Below are positions 17,237 through 25,922 of a stretch of DNA of 64,000 nucleotides, piece by piece. The translations under genes were made by a program, and so were the position numbers. The stretch is from Hydrogenophaga crassostreae (GTDB lineage Bacteria; Pseudomonadota; Gammaproteobacteria; Burkholderiales; Burkholderiaceae_C): contig NZ_CP017476.1 in the NCBI RefSeq assembly GCF_001761385.1, positions 434,001 through 498,000 of the forward strand, given 5' to 3'. Every line of letters begins with the position of its first letter. Position 1 is the first letter of the stretch. The notes below the pieces were generated by a model. That model was not told where the DNA came from. It ran no database searches and worked only from the letters and a program-made list of their open reading frames with translations.

Positions 17237-18163
17237 TCAGCTTCGGCGAGGGCGCAGCACCATGGCCATGAGCAGGCCGAGTGAAACCAGCATCAACCCG
17301 GTCAACTGGGGCGGGGTGGGCCACTCACCCGTCACGGGGATGCCAATGAGAATGGTGGCCGCCGGCACCAGGGCGGGGAAAATGCCAGCCCGCGCCGCGC
17401 CGAGCAGTTCGGCGGCCCGGGTGAAGCAGACCACGGCCACCACACCGGCAAGCACCCCCTGAATCAGTACCTGGATGAGCAGATCGGCGATGGGCATGGC
17501 GCCGATGCGGCTCAGATCCTGGGTCAGCAGGTACACCGGGATGATGAACAGGGCCGACACCGCCGAAATGGCCGCAGTGGCTGGCAGCGCTTTGACCCGC
17601 CAAAGGTTGGTCAATACCGTGAAGCTGGCCCACAGCAGGCCGGCGAAGGCAAACATGGCGTCGCCGAGCGGTGCCTGGCTGGTGCCCTCGAACAGGCCGG
17701 GCCCTGCGATCACGGCCAGTCCCACGACCATCACGCCGATGCCAAGCAGGCGCGCACGGGGCGGCCGGTCGCGCAGCACCCAGGCGGCCAGCGCGGTGGT
17801 GCCCATCATGGCAAAAGCCGGCTGGATCACGGCGCCGTGGGCCAGAGGCGTGAAGGCATAGCCTCCGGCGCCCAGCAAGATAAAGAGCGGACCGACCAGC
17901 ACCGCCAGTGCAATGCCCTTGGGCCAGCCGACACCTGCCAGCGTGCGCGGCTGGTGCAGCAACAGCCAGGGCAACACGACCAGACCTGCACTCCCGTACC
18001 GGAACAGGGCGAAGTCCATGGCCGCAAGTCCCTGGGTCATGCCCGCGCGGGCGAAGGCCAGCGAGCTGCCCCAGATCAACACCGCCCCCAACCCGAACAG
18101 TAGGCCTTTGACGGGGTCGGACAAACCTGTTCTTTGTTCGGGCTCGGTGGCGATTTCGGTCAT
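17237..18163 (-). CDS. EamA/DMT-family transporter
   Basis: A 308-residue inner-membrane protein with ten predicted helices in two EamA repeats (GLGAVLIWGSSLAFARAG in the first half; LLWASFTVLTNLW opening the second). Substrate unknown. It belongs to a different branch from the exporter gene at 8836. The open frame reaches 18340, but the ATG at 18163 gives the usual short cytoplasmic N-terminus. It lies just upstream of uvrA on the same strand, with about 120 bp between. Confidence 0.85.
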   Translation of the reverse strand: MTEIATEPEQRTGLSDPVKGLLFGLGAVLIWGSSLAFARAGMTQGLAAMDFALFRYGSAGLVVLPWLLLHQPRTLAGVGWPKGIALAVLVGPLFILLGAGGYAFTPLAHGAVIQPAFAMMGTTALAAWVLRDRPPRARLLGIGVMVVGLAVIAGPGLFEGTSQAPLGDAMFAFAGLLWASFTVLTNLWRVKALPATAAISAVSALFIIPVYLLTQDLSRIGAMPIADLLIQVLIQGVLAGVVAVVCFTRAAELLGAARAGIFPALVPAATILIGIPVTGEWPTPPQLTGLMLVSLGLLMAMVLRPRRS

Positions 18164-18394
18164 GCCGAGGGTCCTTGAAGAAACACTTGGCAGAGCAACC
18201 TGTCTGTGCGTGGGGATGTGGGCAACCAGATCGGGGCGCCGTGGCGTGGTGCGTGGGGCAACCAACCTGCTGTGGGCGGATGCCCTGAATCGGTCAATGA
18301 TGCCCGACCTTGCCCTCGCACAGGTGTCGCGTGCGATCATTTGCCAGGCATGGCAGTCCGCTATGGGGTGCCGACCGTTATGAGGTGGGCTTGT

Positions 18395-19444
18395 TCAAGC
18401 CGGCTTGGGACGGGTGATGCGTCTGGCTAGGGCCATGCCCGGCGCTTCGACCAACCGGTGCATCACAGCGGCGCAGAGCGCGATCAGCAGGCCAATCACC
18501 ACCAGGTTTGCGGCGCCCAGCCCCCCAAACTTGTGATGGCAGTAGACGATGATGGGGAAATGCAACAGGTAGATGGAATACGAGACCTTGCCCGTCCAGG
18601 CCAGGGGTGCGATTTCAAACGCGGGCAGCCCCAGGACGGCCAGCATGAAGGCGGCCATGCCCAATCCCGAAATCAGGAGGGAAAAGGGTGTGAGCCCTAT
18701 GTAGACCGGCAAAAGGGCGAGCAATGCGAGCGACACGGCCCATGGCAACCACTTGGGCACGGAGGCCAGGCGATCACGGTAGAAATAGAGCAGTGCGCCC
18801 CAGCCGAAGTGCAGAGCTTGAGCCGGGAAGCCGGCTTGGACAAACAACTGGATCTGGCCAGGCGTGTGGGGGCGTTGAATTTCGGAAAAGCGCTGGGCAA
18901 AGAGCGCATCGAGCCGACCCGTGGAAGCCAGCCATGTCCAGCTGGCAGACACGGCAAGCAAAATGAGCAGCACGGCCCAAGGGCGCTTTCGGCCGACCCA
19001 GACGATCAATGGTGCGAGCAGGTACCACAGAACTTCGATCGTGAGCGTCCAGCTGACACTGAGCACGTCAAAGTCAATCAAGGCCACAGGGTCGAGCTGT
19101 TGCAGGTTGAGCAGGTTCAACAGGAAGGCAATTGGATTGTCTTGGACTTGGGCCCAGGCGATGCGCCGCCCGACAAAGCCCACGAACAGGTACGCGACCC
19201 AGTAGGCGGGGAAAATGCGCAAGATGCGGTGCCACGCATAGCTGCCCAGCGGATGCCGCGATGCGCTGTCGGCAATCAGGTAGCCACTGAGCACAAAGAA
19301 CAGCTGCACACCGAGCAGACCGCCATAGGTGTTGAGGTAGGGGATGCCCATGCCTGTATGCACGTGCACGTGGTGCACCAGTACGCCGACAATCGCCAGT
19401 CCGCGGAGGTGGTCAAAGTGTGCTGTGTGTCGGGGCTGGGTCAT
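18395..19444 (-). CDS. Acyltransferase family 3 membrane protein (OafA/YrhL-like)
   Basis: These integral-membrane enzymes move acetyl or other acyl groups to envelope sugars. The 349-residue product has the hallmark N-terminal helix with HFDHLRGLAIVGVLVHH, then GVQLFFVLSGYLI and the RILRIFPAYW motif, followed by about ten membrane helices. It has no C-terminal SGNH domain. The ATG at 19444 places HFDHLRG close to the N-terminus as in the family; the longer frame to 19546 is less likely. Acceptor unknown, O-antigen or another surface glycan being the usual case. Confidence 0.87.
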   Translation of the reverse strand: MTQPRHTAHFDHLRGLAIVGVLVHHVHVHTGMGIPYLNTYGGLLGVQLFFVLSGYLIADSASRHPLGSYAWHRILRIFPAYWVAYLFVGFVGRRIAWAQVQDNPIAFLLNLLNLQQLDPVALIDFDVLSVSWTLTIEVLWYLLAPLIVWVGRKRPWAVLLILLAVSASWTWLASTGRLDALFAQRFSEIQRPHTPGQIQLFVQAGFPAQALHFGWGALLYFYRDRLASVPKWLPWAVSLALLALLPVYIGLTPFSLLISGLGMAAFMLAVLGLPAFEIAPLAWTGKVSYSIYLLHFPIIVYCHHKFGGLGAANLVVIGLLIALCAAVMHRLVEAPGMALARRITRPKPA

Positions 19445-19604
19445 GTGGCTGCTGGCTGTCGCCACGAACTTGGCCCTGAGGGCACGGTGGCGGGCTGATG
19501 GTATTGCATGCGGGGCCGGGAGGGGGGCAATGCGGTTCACGCACAATACGAGACCCGCCGCTGAGAGCGGCGATCTGGCTCACCATGCCTTTGACTGACC
19601 TGCC

Positions 19605-20870
19605 GTGTCTACTTCTACCCCGAACCATTCTCCCGCTACCGATACGCCTGACGCCAACCGGATGACCGGCGCAGAACGCAGGGCCAGCGCTTCATTGGCG
19701 CTGGTTTTTGCCTTGCGCATGCTGGGGCTGTTCATTGTGTTGCCGGTGTTCGCACTGGAGGCTGCGCGCCTGCCCGGTGGTGACGACCCTGCCCGCGTGG
19801 GTCTGGCTATGGGCCTGTATGGACTGACACAGGCGTTTTTGCAGATTCCGTTTGGCCTGGCATCGGACCGCTTCGGGCGCAAGCCCGTCATCGTGGCGGG
19901 GTTGCTGGTTTTTGCCGTGGGCAGTGTGATCGCGGCCTGGGCCCCGGACCTGACATGGCTGGCCGTCGGGCGGGCGGTTCAAGGGGCGGGCGCGATTTCG
20001 GCTGCGGTGACGGCGTTTCTGGCCGATGTCACGCGCGACAGCGTGCGCACCAAGGCCATGGCCATGGTGGGTGCCAGCATCGCCTTGATGTTTGCCGTCT
20101 CTTTGGTGTTGGCGCCACTGCTTGCCGGCTGGGTGGGGCTGTCGGGCATCTTTTTGCTCACCTGCTCATTGGCGTTGGTCGGCATTGCGGTCGTGATCTG
20201 GGTTGCGCCCGCCGAGCCCCGCGAACACCAGTTGTCAGCGGCTGGGCAGATCAAGGGGGCCGGTCTGGGTGAGGTGCTGCGCCATGCGGGGTTGATGCGG
20301 TTGAATCTGGGCGTGTTTGTGCTGCATGCGGTTCAACTCGCCATGTGGATGGCGGTGCCCGCGCTGCTGGTGCAGGCGGGGCTGCCCAAGGCCGAGCACT
20401 GGCAGGTCTATTTGCCTGCCGTGGTGGCCTCGTTGCTTGTCATGGGCGGCGTCTTGTTTCCCATGGAGCGCAGGGGCCAGTTGCGCTCCGCTTTTCTGAT
20501 CTCCATTGGTTTGATCGCCGCGGTGCAAATCGGTTTGTGGTGGGTGGCGCAGGCGTCGGCTTTGAACGCCACTGACTCACCGGGGTTGTGGCCGCTGGGT
20601 CTCCTGATGTTTGTGTTTTTTATCGGCTTCAACATGCTGGAAGCCAGCCAGCCCAGCCTGGTCTCGCGATTGGCGCCAGCCCATGCGAGAGGCGCGGCAC
20701 TGGGGGTTTACAACACGCTGCAGTCGCTGGGTTTTTTTGCCGGCGGCGCGATGGGCGGCTGGCTCGCCCGCACCCACGGCCCTGCAGGGTTGTTTGTGGC
20801 GTGTGCCGTGGCTGCGTTGTTGTGGCTGGCGCTGGCCTGGCCCATGCAGGTGCCGCCACCCCGTCGCTAA
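19605..20870 (+). CDS. MFS transporter (YajR-like)
   Basis: A 421-residue major facilitator with twelve predicted helices, the motif A loop GLASDRFGRKPVI between helices 2 and 3, and a GRAVQGAGAISAAV segment in helix 4. It starts with GTG. The first-helix text ALVFALRMLGLFIVLPVFAL matches proteobacterial YajR-type transporters, whose substrates are not settled. In Burkholderiales an MFS gene of this type often sits between uvrA and ssb, as it does here with insertions either side. Confidence 0.88.
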   Translation: MSTSTPNHSPATDTPDANRMTGAERRASASLALVFALRMLGLFIVLPVFALEAARLPGGDDPARVGLAMGLYGLTQAFLQIPFGLASDRFGRKPVIVAGLLVFAVGSVIAAWAPDLTWLAVGRAVQGAGAISAAVTAFLADVTRDSVRTKAMAMVGASIALMFAVSLVLAPLLAGWVGLSGIFLLTCSLALVGIAVVIWVAPAEPREHQLSAAGQIKGAGLGEVLRHAGLMRLNLGVFVLHAVQLAMWMAVPALLVQAGLPKAEHWQVYLPAVVASLLVMGGVLFPMERRGQLRSAFLISIGLIAAVQIGLWWVAQASALNATDSPGLWPLGLLMFVFFIGFNMLEASQPSLVSRLAPAHARGAALGVYNTLQSLGFFAGGAMGGWLARTHGPAGLFVACAVAALLWLALAWPMQVPPPRR

Positions 20871-20880
20871 GCGTTCGGGC

Positions 20881-22485
20881 TCAGCGGTTTTCCGGTTTCG
20901 TTTCAGTGGGCGGTGGCTGCGCCGCATCGCCCGGGTCGACCGGCGCCTCGTCTCCGGTGTGGTCAAACAGCCCGCCTTGAGGCGCAGTCTTGTCGGCGAC
21001 CGACGGTTTTGCTGGCGTCTCCGGGGCCACCTGGGGTGCCACGTTGCTCGGCAGTACCGCTTCGGGGCTGCCCTCTTGTGGTGTTGCTGAAGCACCGCCA
21101 TCGGCCGTGACCGCATCGGCTGGCGCCTCGGCTGCGTCCGTTTCTGATCGTTCGGGGGGTTCGTTCGTTTTGAACACGGCATTGATCATCAGGCTTGAGA
21201 GCGTGTGATAGAGCGGGCGACTGATCAGGCGGGCGATGAGGCTGGCCAGCATCGCCGCCGCCATCAGGCTCAGAACCATGGACCGCCCATTGATCATCTC
21301 CATCACGATGATGAACGACGTCAGTGGAGCTTGCGTGGCTGCCGCAAGGTAGGCAGCCATGCCCAGTGCGATCAGGCTTGGCGCCAAGGCGCTGTTGGTG
21401 CCAGCAAAAAGCTGCGCCACATCGTGGCCGACACCTGCGCCGATCGACAGAGAAGGGGCAAAAATGCCCCCTGGCACACCGCTCCACGAAGTGATCCAGG
21501 TGGCTACGAATTTGAGGAGCACGTAGAGTCGGGAAATATCACTTTCACCCGCCAGCATGTTGCGCAACTCATCGGCGCCGGCACCATAGGTTGCACCGCC
21601 AGATACGATACCGATCGCCGCCACAGCCAGACCCGCGCCCGCGGCAAAACGCACAGGTTTCTTGTGGCGCCAGCGGCTGAAGCGGTCGGGAAGGCCCTCA
21701 ATTGAAGCCGCGAGCAGGCGCGCGAACAAGCCGCCCAACAGGCCACACACCACCACCACCACCAAGCCGGGCCAAAAAGCAGCCCAGCTCAACCTCGGAA
21801 CCGCAATGGTGCCGAAATAGGTCAGGTTGCCAAAAAACGAAATACTGACCAGACCAGCCACCACGATGGCCGAGATGATCACGCTGTTGTTGCGCGAGTC
21901 CATGCGCTTGGAAAGCTCTTCAATCGCAAAAACCACCCCTGCCAGCGGGGCGTTAAAGGCGGCTGCGATTCCGGCGGCACCACCGGCCACCAACAAGGCG
22001 TGGTCGTTGATGGCAGAGCCCGGGCGCAGCCAATGCCGCGCGCCGTGCATGACCCCGGCCGCGACTTGAACCGAGGGACCTTCCCGGCCGGCTGACAAGC
22101 CTGCGAGCATGGTGATGGTGCCCAGGCCCATCTTTGCAATGGTCAGGCGGAACGAAACAAAATGGCGGCGGGCGGCTGAGTTGACCTCTGGATCAATGGC
22201 CGCCATGACCTGTGGAATCCCCGAACCCGACGCGCCTGGAAAAAACCGGCGCGTGGCCCAAACGATCAAGGCGGTGAGCGTGGGCGTCCAGATCAGAACA
22301 CCCCAGGGGTAGAGTTTGTTCAGGTGTTGAAACCACTCGAAGGCGGCTTCGCTGAGCAGGGTGAAGGCCACAACAAACAAGCCCGCCATAACGGCATAAC
22401 CCAGCACGATGCTTCGGTCCAGCCACGCACGGCCATCGTGCAGCTCGTTGCGGATATTCTGGAAAAAATCGGGTTCGCGGTTCAT
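20881..22485 (-). CDS. ClC-family chloride channel/antiporter
   Basis: A 534-residue ClC protein with the selectivity-filter motifs GSGIPQV (helix D) and GREGPSVQ (helix F, whose glutamate corresponds to the gating/proton Glu of ClC-ec1), and GGIFAPSL at helix N. These motifs indicate a Cl-/H+ exchanger or related anion transporter in the inner membrane. The last about 95 residues are a Pro/Ala/Glu-rich tail with no CBS domains, probably disordered and cytoplasmic. Convergent with the MFS gene, separated by 10 bp. Confidence 0.9.
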   Translation of the reverse strand: MNREPDFFQNIRNELHDGRAWLDRSIVLGYAVMAGLFVVAFTLLSEAAFEWFQHLNKLYPWGVLIWTPTLTALIVWATRRFFPGASGSGIPQVMAAIDPEVNSAARRHFVSFRLTIAKMGLGTITMLAGLSAGREGPSVQVAAGVMHGARHWLRPGSAINDHALLVAGGAAGIAAAFNAPLAGVVFAIEELSKRMDSRNNSVIISAIVVAGLVSISFFGNLTYFGTIAVPRLSWAAFWPGLVVVVVCGLLGGLFARLLAASIEGLPDRFSRWRHKKPVRFAAGAGLAVAAIGIVSGGATYGAGADELRNMLAGESDISRLYVLLKFVATWITSWSGVPGGIFAPSLSIGAGVGHDVAQLFAGTNSALAPSLIALGMAAYLAAATQAPLTSFIIVMEMINGRSMVLSLMAAAMLASLIARLISRPLYHTLSSLMINAVFKTNEPPERSETDAAEAPADAVTADGGASATPQEGSPEAVLPSNVAPQVAPETPAKPSVADKTAPQGGLFDHTGDEAPVDPGDAAQPPPTETKPENR

Positions 22486-22609
22486 GTTGGGCGCCTCTAT
22501 TGTGGCATTTCATGTTCCGGCAGGCGCTTGCGGCACAATCCTATGAGTGACTTGGCGACATTCTGCGGCCGGGTCCTGATTTTTTCTAAGCCAGCTCAAG
22601 GAACCCGCC

Positions 22610-23113
22610 ATGGCCTCCGTTAACAAAGTGATCCTCGTCGGCAATTGTGGCCGCGACCCCGAAATCCGTTACCTGCCTTCGGGTCAGGCCGTGGCCAACG
22701 TCAGCGTGGCCACCTCCAGCCGCCGCAAAGACAAGAACAGCGGAGAGATGATTGAAGACACCCAGTGGCACCGCGTCACGTTTTACGACCGGCTGGCAGA
22801 GATCGCCGGTGAGTATGTCAAGAAGGGCCGTCCCATTTATGTGGAAGGGCGCTTGAAATACGGCACCTATGTCGACAAAGCCACGGGTGTGGAAAAAAAC
22901 ACTGTGGACATCATTGCCACAGAAATGCAGTTGCTCGGAGGCCGTGAAGGCATGGGTGGCGAGGGCGGTGGTGGCGCAGGCGGTGGCGGTGGTTACTCGC
23001 GCCCTGCGGCCGCGCCGCGCCAGGCTCCGGCCCGTTCGGCGCCAGCCCCCGCGCCTGCCGCCGCTCGTCCGGCCAGCGGCTTTGACGATATGGACGACGA
23101 CATTCCATTCTGA
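22610..23113 (+). CDS. ssb: Single-stranded DNA-binding protein
   Basis: SSB coats single-stranded DNA in replication and repair. The 167-residue product has an N-terminal OB fold (VNKVILVGNCGRDPEIRY, then TQWHRVTFYDRLAEIAGEYV), a glycine-rich linker around residues 118-130, a Pro/Ala-rich stretch, and the protein-interaction tip DDDIPF at the very C-terminus. A likely intrinsic terminator follows 24 bp after the stop. Confidence 0.97.
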   Translation: MASVNKVILVGNCGRDPEIRYLPSGQAVANVSVATSSRRKDKNSGEMIEDTQWHRVTFYDRLAEIAGEYVKKGRPIYVEGRLKYGTYVDKATGVEKNTVDIIATEMQLLGGREGMGGEGGGGAGGGGGYSRPAAAPRQAPARSAPAPAPAAARPASGFDDMDDDIPF

Positions 23114-23136
23114 TCAGGATGTGAACCGTTGGTGCG

Positions 23137-23175
23137 AACCCGTCCGGCTCAGGCTTGGCGGGTTTTCCTTTTTCT
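23137..23175 (+). terminator. intrinsic terminator after ssb
   Basis: AACCCGTC pairs with GGCGGGTT (8 bp with one G-T) around a 12-nt loop, followed by ttccttttt. It lies 24 bp after ssb and before the methyltransferase start codon. Confidence 0.7.
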
Positions 23176-23191
23176 TGAATGGGCCTTCCCC

Positions 23192-23797
23192 ATGAGCCAT
23201 TTCTGGGATCAAAATTTTTCTGTGCCGGGGTACAAGTACGGCACCGCACCGAATACCTTTCTCGCCGGGCAGGCGCATCGCATTGCGGCCGCTGGCAAGG
23301 TGCTGGTACCGGGTGATGGCGAAGGGCGCAACAGTGTGTGGCTTGCGCAGCAAGGCTGCCAGGTGACGGCCATGGACGCTTCGGAGGTAGGGTTGCAGAA
23401 AGCCCTCACGCTGGCCGCAGAGCGCGGCGTTGCCGTACAAACCGTGTGGGGTGATCTGGCCGAATGGGCACCAGCACCTGGTCAGTTTGATGCCGTGGTA
23501 CTCATTTATGTGCATCTTCCAGAACCGATTCGCCTGGGCGCACACAGGCGATTGGCTGCCGCATTGCGCCCTGGTGGCTGGTTGCTGCTGGAGTGCTTCC
23601 ACCCAGGTCAGCTGGCGCGCAGCAGCGGGGGGCCCAAAGACGAGAGCATGTTGTACACGCCAGCGATGCTGGACGCCGACTTTGCCGGGCTGCTTGAGCC
23701 GGAGATGGCTTGGGATGGCGAGACGTTGCTGTCTGAAGGCCCTGGTCACCAGGGCCTGGCCCACGTCACCCGCTGGATCGGGCGCATGCCACGCTGA
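23192..23797 (+). CDS. Class I SAM-dependent methyltransferase (TehB-like)
   Basis: A 201-residue small methyltransferase with the SAM motif VLVPGDGEGRNSVWLA, an acidic second strand AMDAS, and post-motif ALRPGGWLLLECFHP. The opening SHFWDQNFS and KYGTAPN are typical of a TehB-like group often annotated near tellurite or thiol detoxification genes; the real acceptor is unknown. The ATG at 23192 is preferred over 23129, which lies inside the terminator hairpin region. Confidence 0.83.
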   Translation: MSHFWDQNFSVPGYKYGTAPNTFLAGQAHRIAAAGKVLVPGDGEGRNSVWLAQQGCQVTAMDASEVGLQKALTLAAERGVAVQTVWGDLAEWAPAPGQFDAVVLIYVHLPEPIRLGAHRRLAAALRPGGWLLLECFHPGQLARSSGGPKDESMLYTPAMLDADFAGLLEPEMAWDGETLLSEGPGHQGLAHVTRWIGRMPR

Positions 23798-23818
23798 CGC
23801 GCCGGATCGGGGTCGGGG

Positions 23819-23824
23819 CACAAT
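23819..23824 (+). promoter_or_regulatory. candidate -10 box of the DUF3422 gene, leaderless spacing
   Basis: CACAAT is followed by 6 nt (cgctcc) and then ATG at 23831, the same geometry as before tsaB, pyrF and mnmA. A CTGACG at 23794-23799 is a possible but poorly spaced -35. No Shine-Dalgarno is visible. Confidence 0.4.
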
Positions 23825-23830
23825 CGCTCC

Positions 23831-25150
23831 ATGGATTCTCCTAACCCTTGGCTGCCCGCCAACGATCCCCAGCGCACACTGCTGCACAACGAAGTGCACG
23901 CGCGTCCGCCGGCCCGCATTCATTTGCCCGCGCTGGTCACCTATGTCGCCGTGTTCAACCAGGCGCTCACGCGCGACGAAGAGTGTGCCCATTTGCAGCA
24001 GCTACCGGGTCAGGAAGGTCTGACGCCCGAGGCTTTGCAGGCCAACTTCCTGCGCATCCGTTGCCCCGGCTACACCCTGAAATGGGAGCGCCACACCGAG
24101 TTCACGCGGTACTCGATCGTGCAGGAACTGCCTCCGGGCTGTGGGCTGGAAGCTTGCGAACCCGATTTGCTGGCACACCTGATCACCCCACCGGGCTGGC
24201 TGGCTGGTATTCCTGGGCGCACGATCGCCGCCATTCAAATGGCCATGGTCGAGGCGCCCATTGACCCGCAGGGCGACTCGCTGGCGCGCGCACGCCGCTG
24301 GCTGGGTGACCACACGGTGGTGGCCTCGCTGATGGGCAACAACGCGCACTCCTTGGCTGTGACCGATTTCATGCTGCGTCCATGCGGCTTCGAGCGCATG
24401 CTGGTGGTCGCACCGGGAGGCACCTCGCAAACCCGTGCCGGGCGCATTGCAGCGCGGTTGTTTGAACTGGAAACTTACCGGTTGATGGCGCTGCGAGCGC
24501 TGCCGGTGGTCAAGGACTTGGCGCCTCTGCTTGCCGACTCCGAGCGCCAGCTGACCGACATCACGGCGAAGCTTGAAAACAAGAGCACCTCGGACCAGGC
24601 GCTGCTCGATACCCTGGTTTCCTTGGCCGGCGGCGTTGAACGCGCCACAGCCGAAAACGTTTACCGCTTTGCCGCCACCCGCGCCTACGATGCCCTGGTG
24701 TCCCAGCGCATGGGCGAGTTGCGCGAAGCGCCCATTCCGGGCACCCAGACACTGGGCGAGTTTTTGCAACACCGGTTGAAGCCCGCCATGGCCACCGTGG
24801 CCGCGACAGCCCAGCGCCTGGCGTCGCTGTCGGAGCGCATTGCGCGCACCAGCGCCTTGCTGCGTACCCGTGTGGACATTGCCACTGAACTGCAGAACCA
24901 GGAACTGCTCGCCAGGCTCACGCGCGGGCAGGACATGCAACTGCGGTTGCAAAGCACGGTGGAGGGCCTGTCCATCGCGGCCATTTCCTACTATGTGGTG
25001 AGTTTGCTGCTCTATGTGGGCAAGGCCGGAAAAGCCGCGGGTTTGCCGATCAACCCGGAGATGGCTGCCGGCGCGCTGATTCCGCTGGTGTTGTGGGCCG
25101 TGTGGCGTACCACCAAAAAAATCCACGAAAAGCTGCATGCGGAGCACTGA
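23831..25150 (+). CDS. DUF3422 family membrane-anchored protein
   Basis: A 439-residue member of the DUF3422 family, known only as conserved in proteobacteria. The N-terminal signature LHNEVHARPP (about residues 18-27) is diagnostic. A long helical, coiled-coil-prone segment runs roughly 225-365, and one or two membrane helices lie near residues 375-430 (ISYYVVSLLLYVG and AAGALIPLVLWAVW), followed by a lysine-rich cytoplasmic end. Function not established. The stop codon lies in the first unit of a 7-bp tandem repeat. Confidence 0.85.
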   Translation: MDSPNPWLPANDPQRTLLHNEVHARPPARIHLPALVTYVAVFNQALTRDEECAHLQQLPGQEGLTPEALQANFLRIRCPGYTLKWERHTEFTRYSIVQELPPGCGLEACEPDLLAHLITPPGWLAGIPGRTIAAIQMAMVEAPIDPQGDSLARARRWLGDHTVVASLMGNNAHSLAVTDFMLRPCGFERMLVVAPGGTSQTRAGRIAARLFELETYRLMALRALPVVKDLAPLLADSERQLTDITAKLENKSTSDQALLDTLVSLAGGVERATAENVYRFAATRAYDALVSQRMGELREAPIPGTQTLGEFLQHRLKPAMATVAATAQRLASLSERIARTSALLRTRVDIATELQNQELLARLTRGQDMQLRLQSTVEGLSIAAISYYVVSLLLYVGKAGKAAGLPINPEMAAGALIPLVLWAVWRTTKKIHEKLHAEH

Positions 25151-25168
25151 GCACTGAGCACTGAGCAC
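25142..25168 (+). repeat. 7-bp tandem repeat (gagcact, about 3.9 units)
   Basis: Four consecutive units GAGCACT (the last GAGCAC-C) begin within the last codons of the DUF3422 gene; the TGA stop spans the first unit boundary. The last unit is also the left arm of a palindrome, GAGCAC-cta-GTGCTC (25163-25177). Confidence 0.85.
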
Positions 25169-25922
25169 CTAGTGCTCGAAGTGGGCACCGCTCAAGGGCA
25201 GTGGTTGTACCGATCCTGCGCATCCTTGTGACCCAGCCGGGCACGCAAACGGCGGCGTGCATTGCCCGGACTCGATGGGTTCGCAGCGCCTGATGCTGCA
25301 GAATGGCCGGCCCTCTTGACGGTTGCGACCTCGTCAAACCCGCCCATGACGCCAACAGACGGGTTCACGCGATGCGATGTCTGGCCCCCAGGCAAAGCGC
25401 TTTTGTGGCGCGTCCACCCATTCAGGCATCTGCTTGCGCTCCATCCATTGGTCGAGGATCCCATGCTCGGGGACCGGCGGAGGACGGGCATGCGCAGTGT
25501 TGCGTTGATCGCGAACCCCCGCGAAGGCTGGTGGTTGGCCAGAAGATGGGCGCTCATGAAAGACGCGCTGTCGAGTGCAAGCAAGGTGTCCGCCGACGCA
25601 CGGATGGCGGGCTTTCTGAGCTCGCCGATGGGAACTTGGCCACCTCTCCGCCAAAAGAAAAGAATGAGGCCATGCAAGTGATTTTCAATCGTCAGACGCG
25701 GCTGAACAGGGCGGTCTAGGCTGTGTTTGCATGGCTGAAGTCCAGACACGGCCCGGTTTCATTCTGAAAGCTTGAAGGCCGCGAAAGAACGCAGCTGACC
25801 TGGGCAAGTGGTTCGACCCATTGAGCAATCTCAAGGACAGCCGGTTGAATACCGCCCATAGTTGAATGTGGCGGTTTGCCCGCTGCCACGCCATGCATTT
25901 TTCTGAGCACACTGGAGACCCT
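25151..25922. other. gene-poor region of about 770 bp
   Basis: No recognisable gene. Several overlapping open frames exist on both strands (for example 25262-25681 forward, 139 residues; 25192-25749 reverse, 185 residues), but none reads like a known protein or has a ribosome-binding site. A short stretch near 25505-25535 (cccccgcgaaggctgg) resembles dispersed bacterial palindromic repeats. It may be a decayed element or an unrecognised insertion. A ggag ribosome-binding site near the right end serves the next gene. Confidence 0.5.

Noticed and set aside
17118..17324. N-terminal extension of UvrA to an ATG at 17324
   Set aside because: No similarity to UvrA, and it lies upstream of the candidate -10 box; the TTG at 17117 fits better.
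25192..25749. 185-residue reverse-strand frame in the gene-poor region
   Set aside because: No start signal, no recognisable domain, and competing frames on the other strand; kept only as part of an unexplained region.
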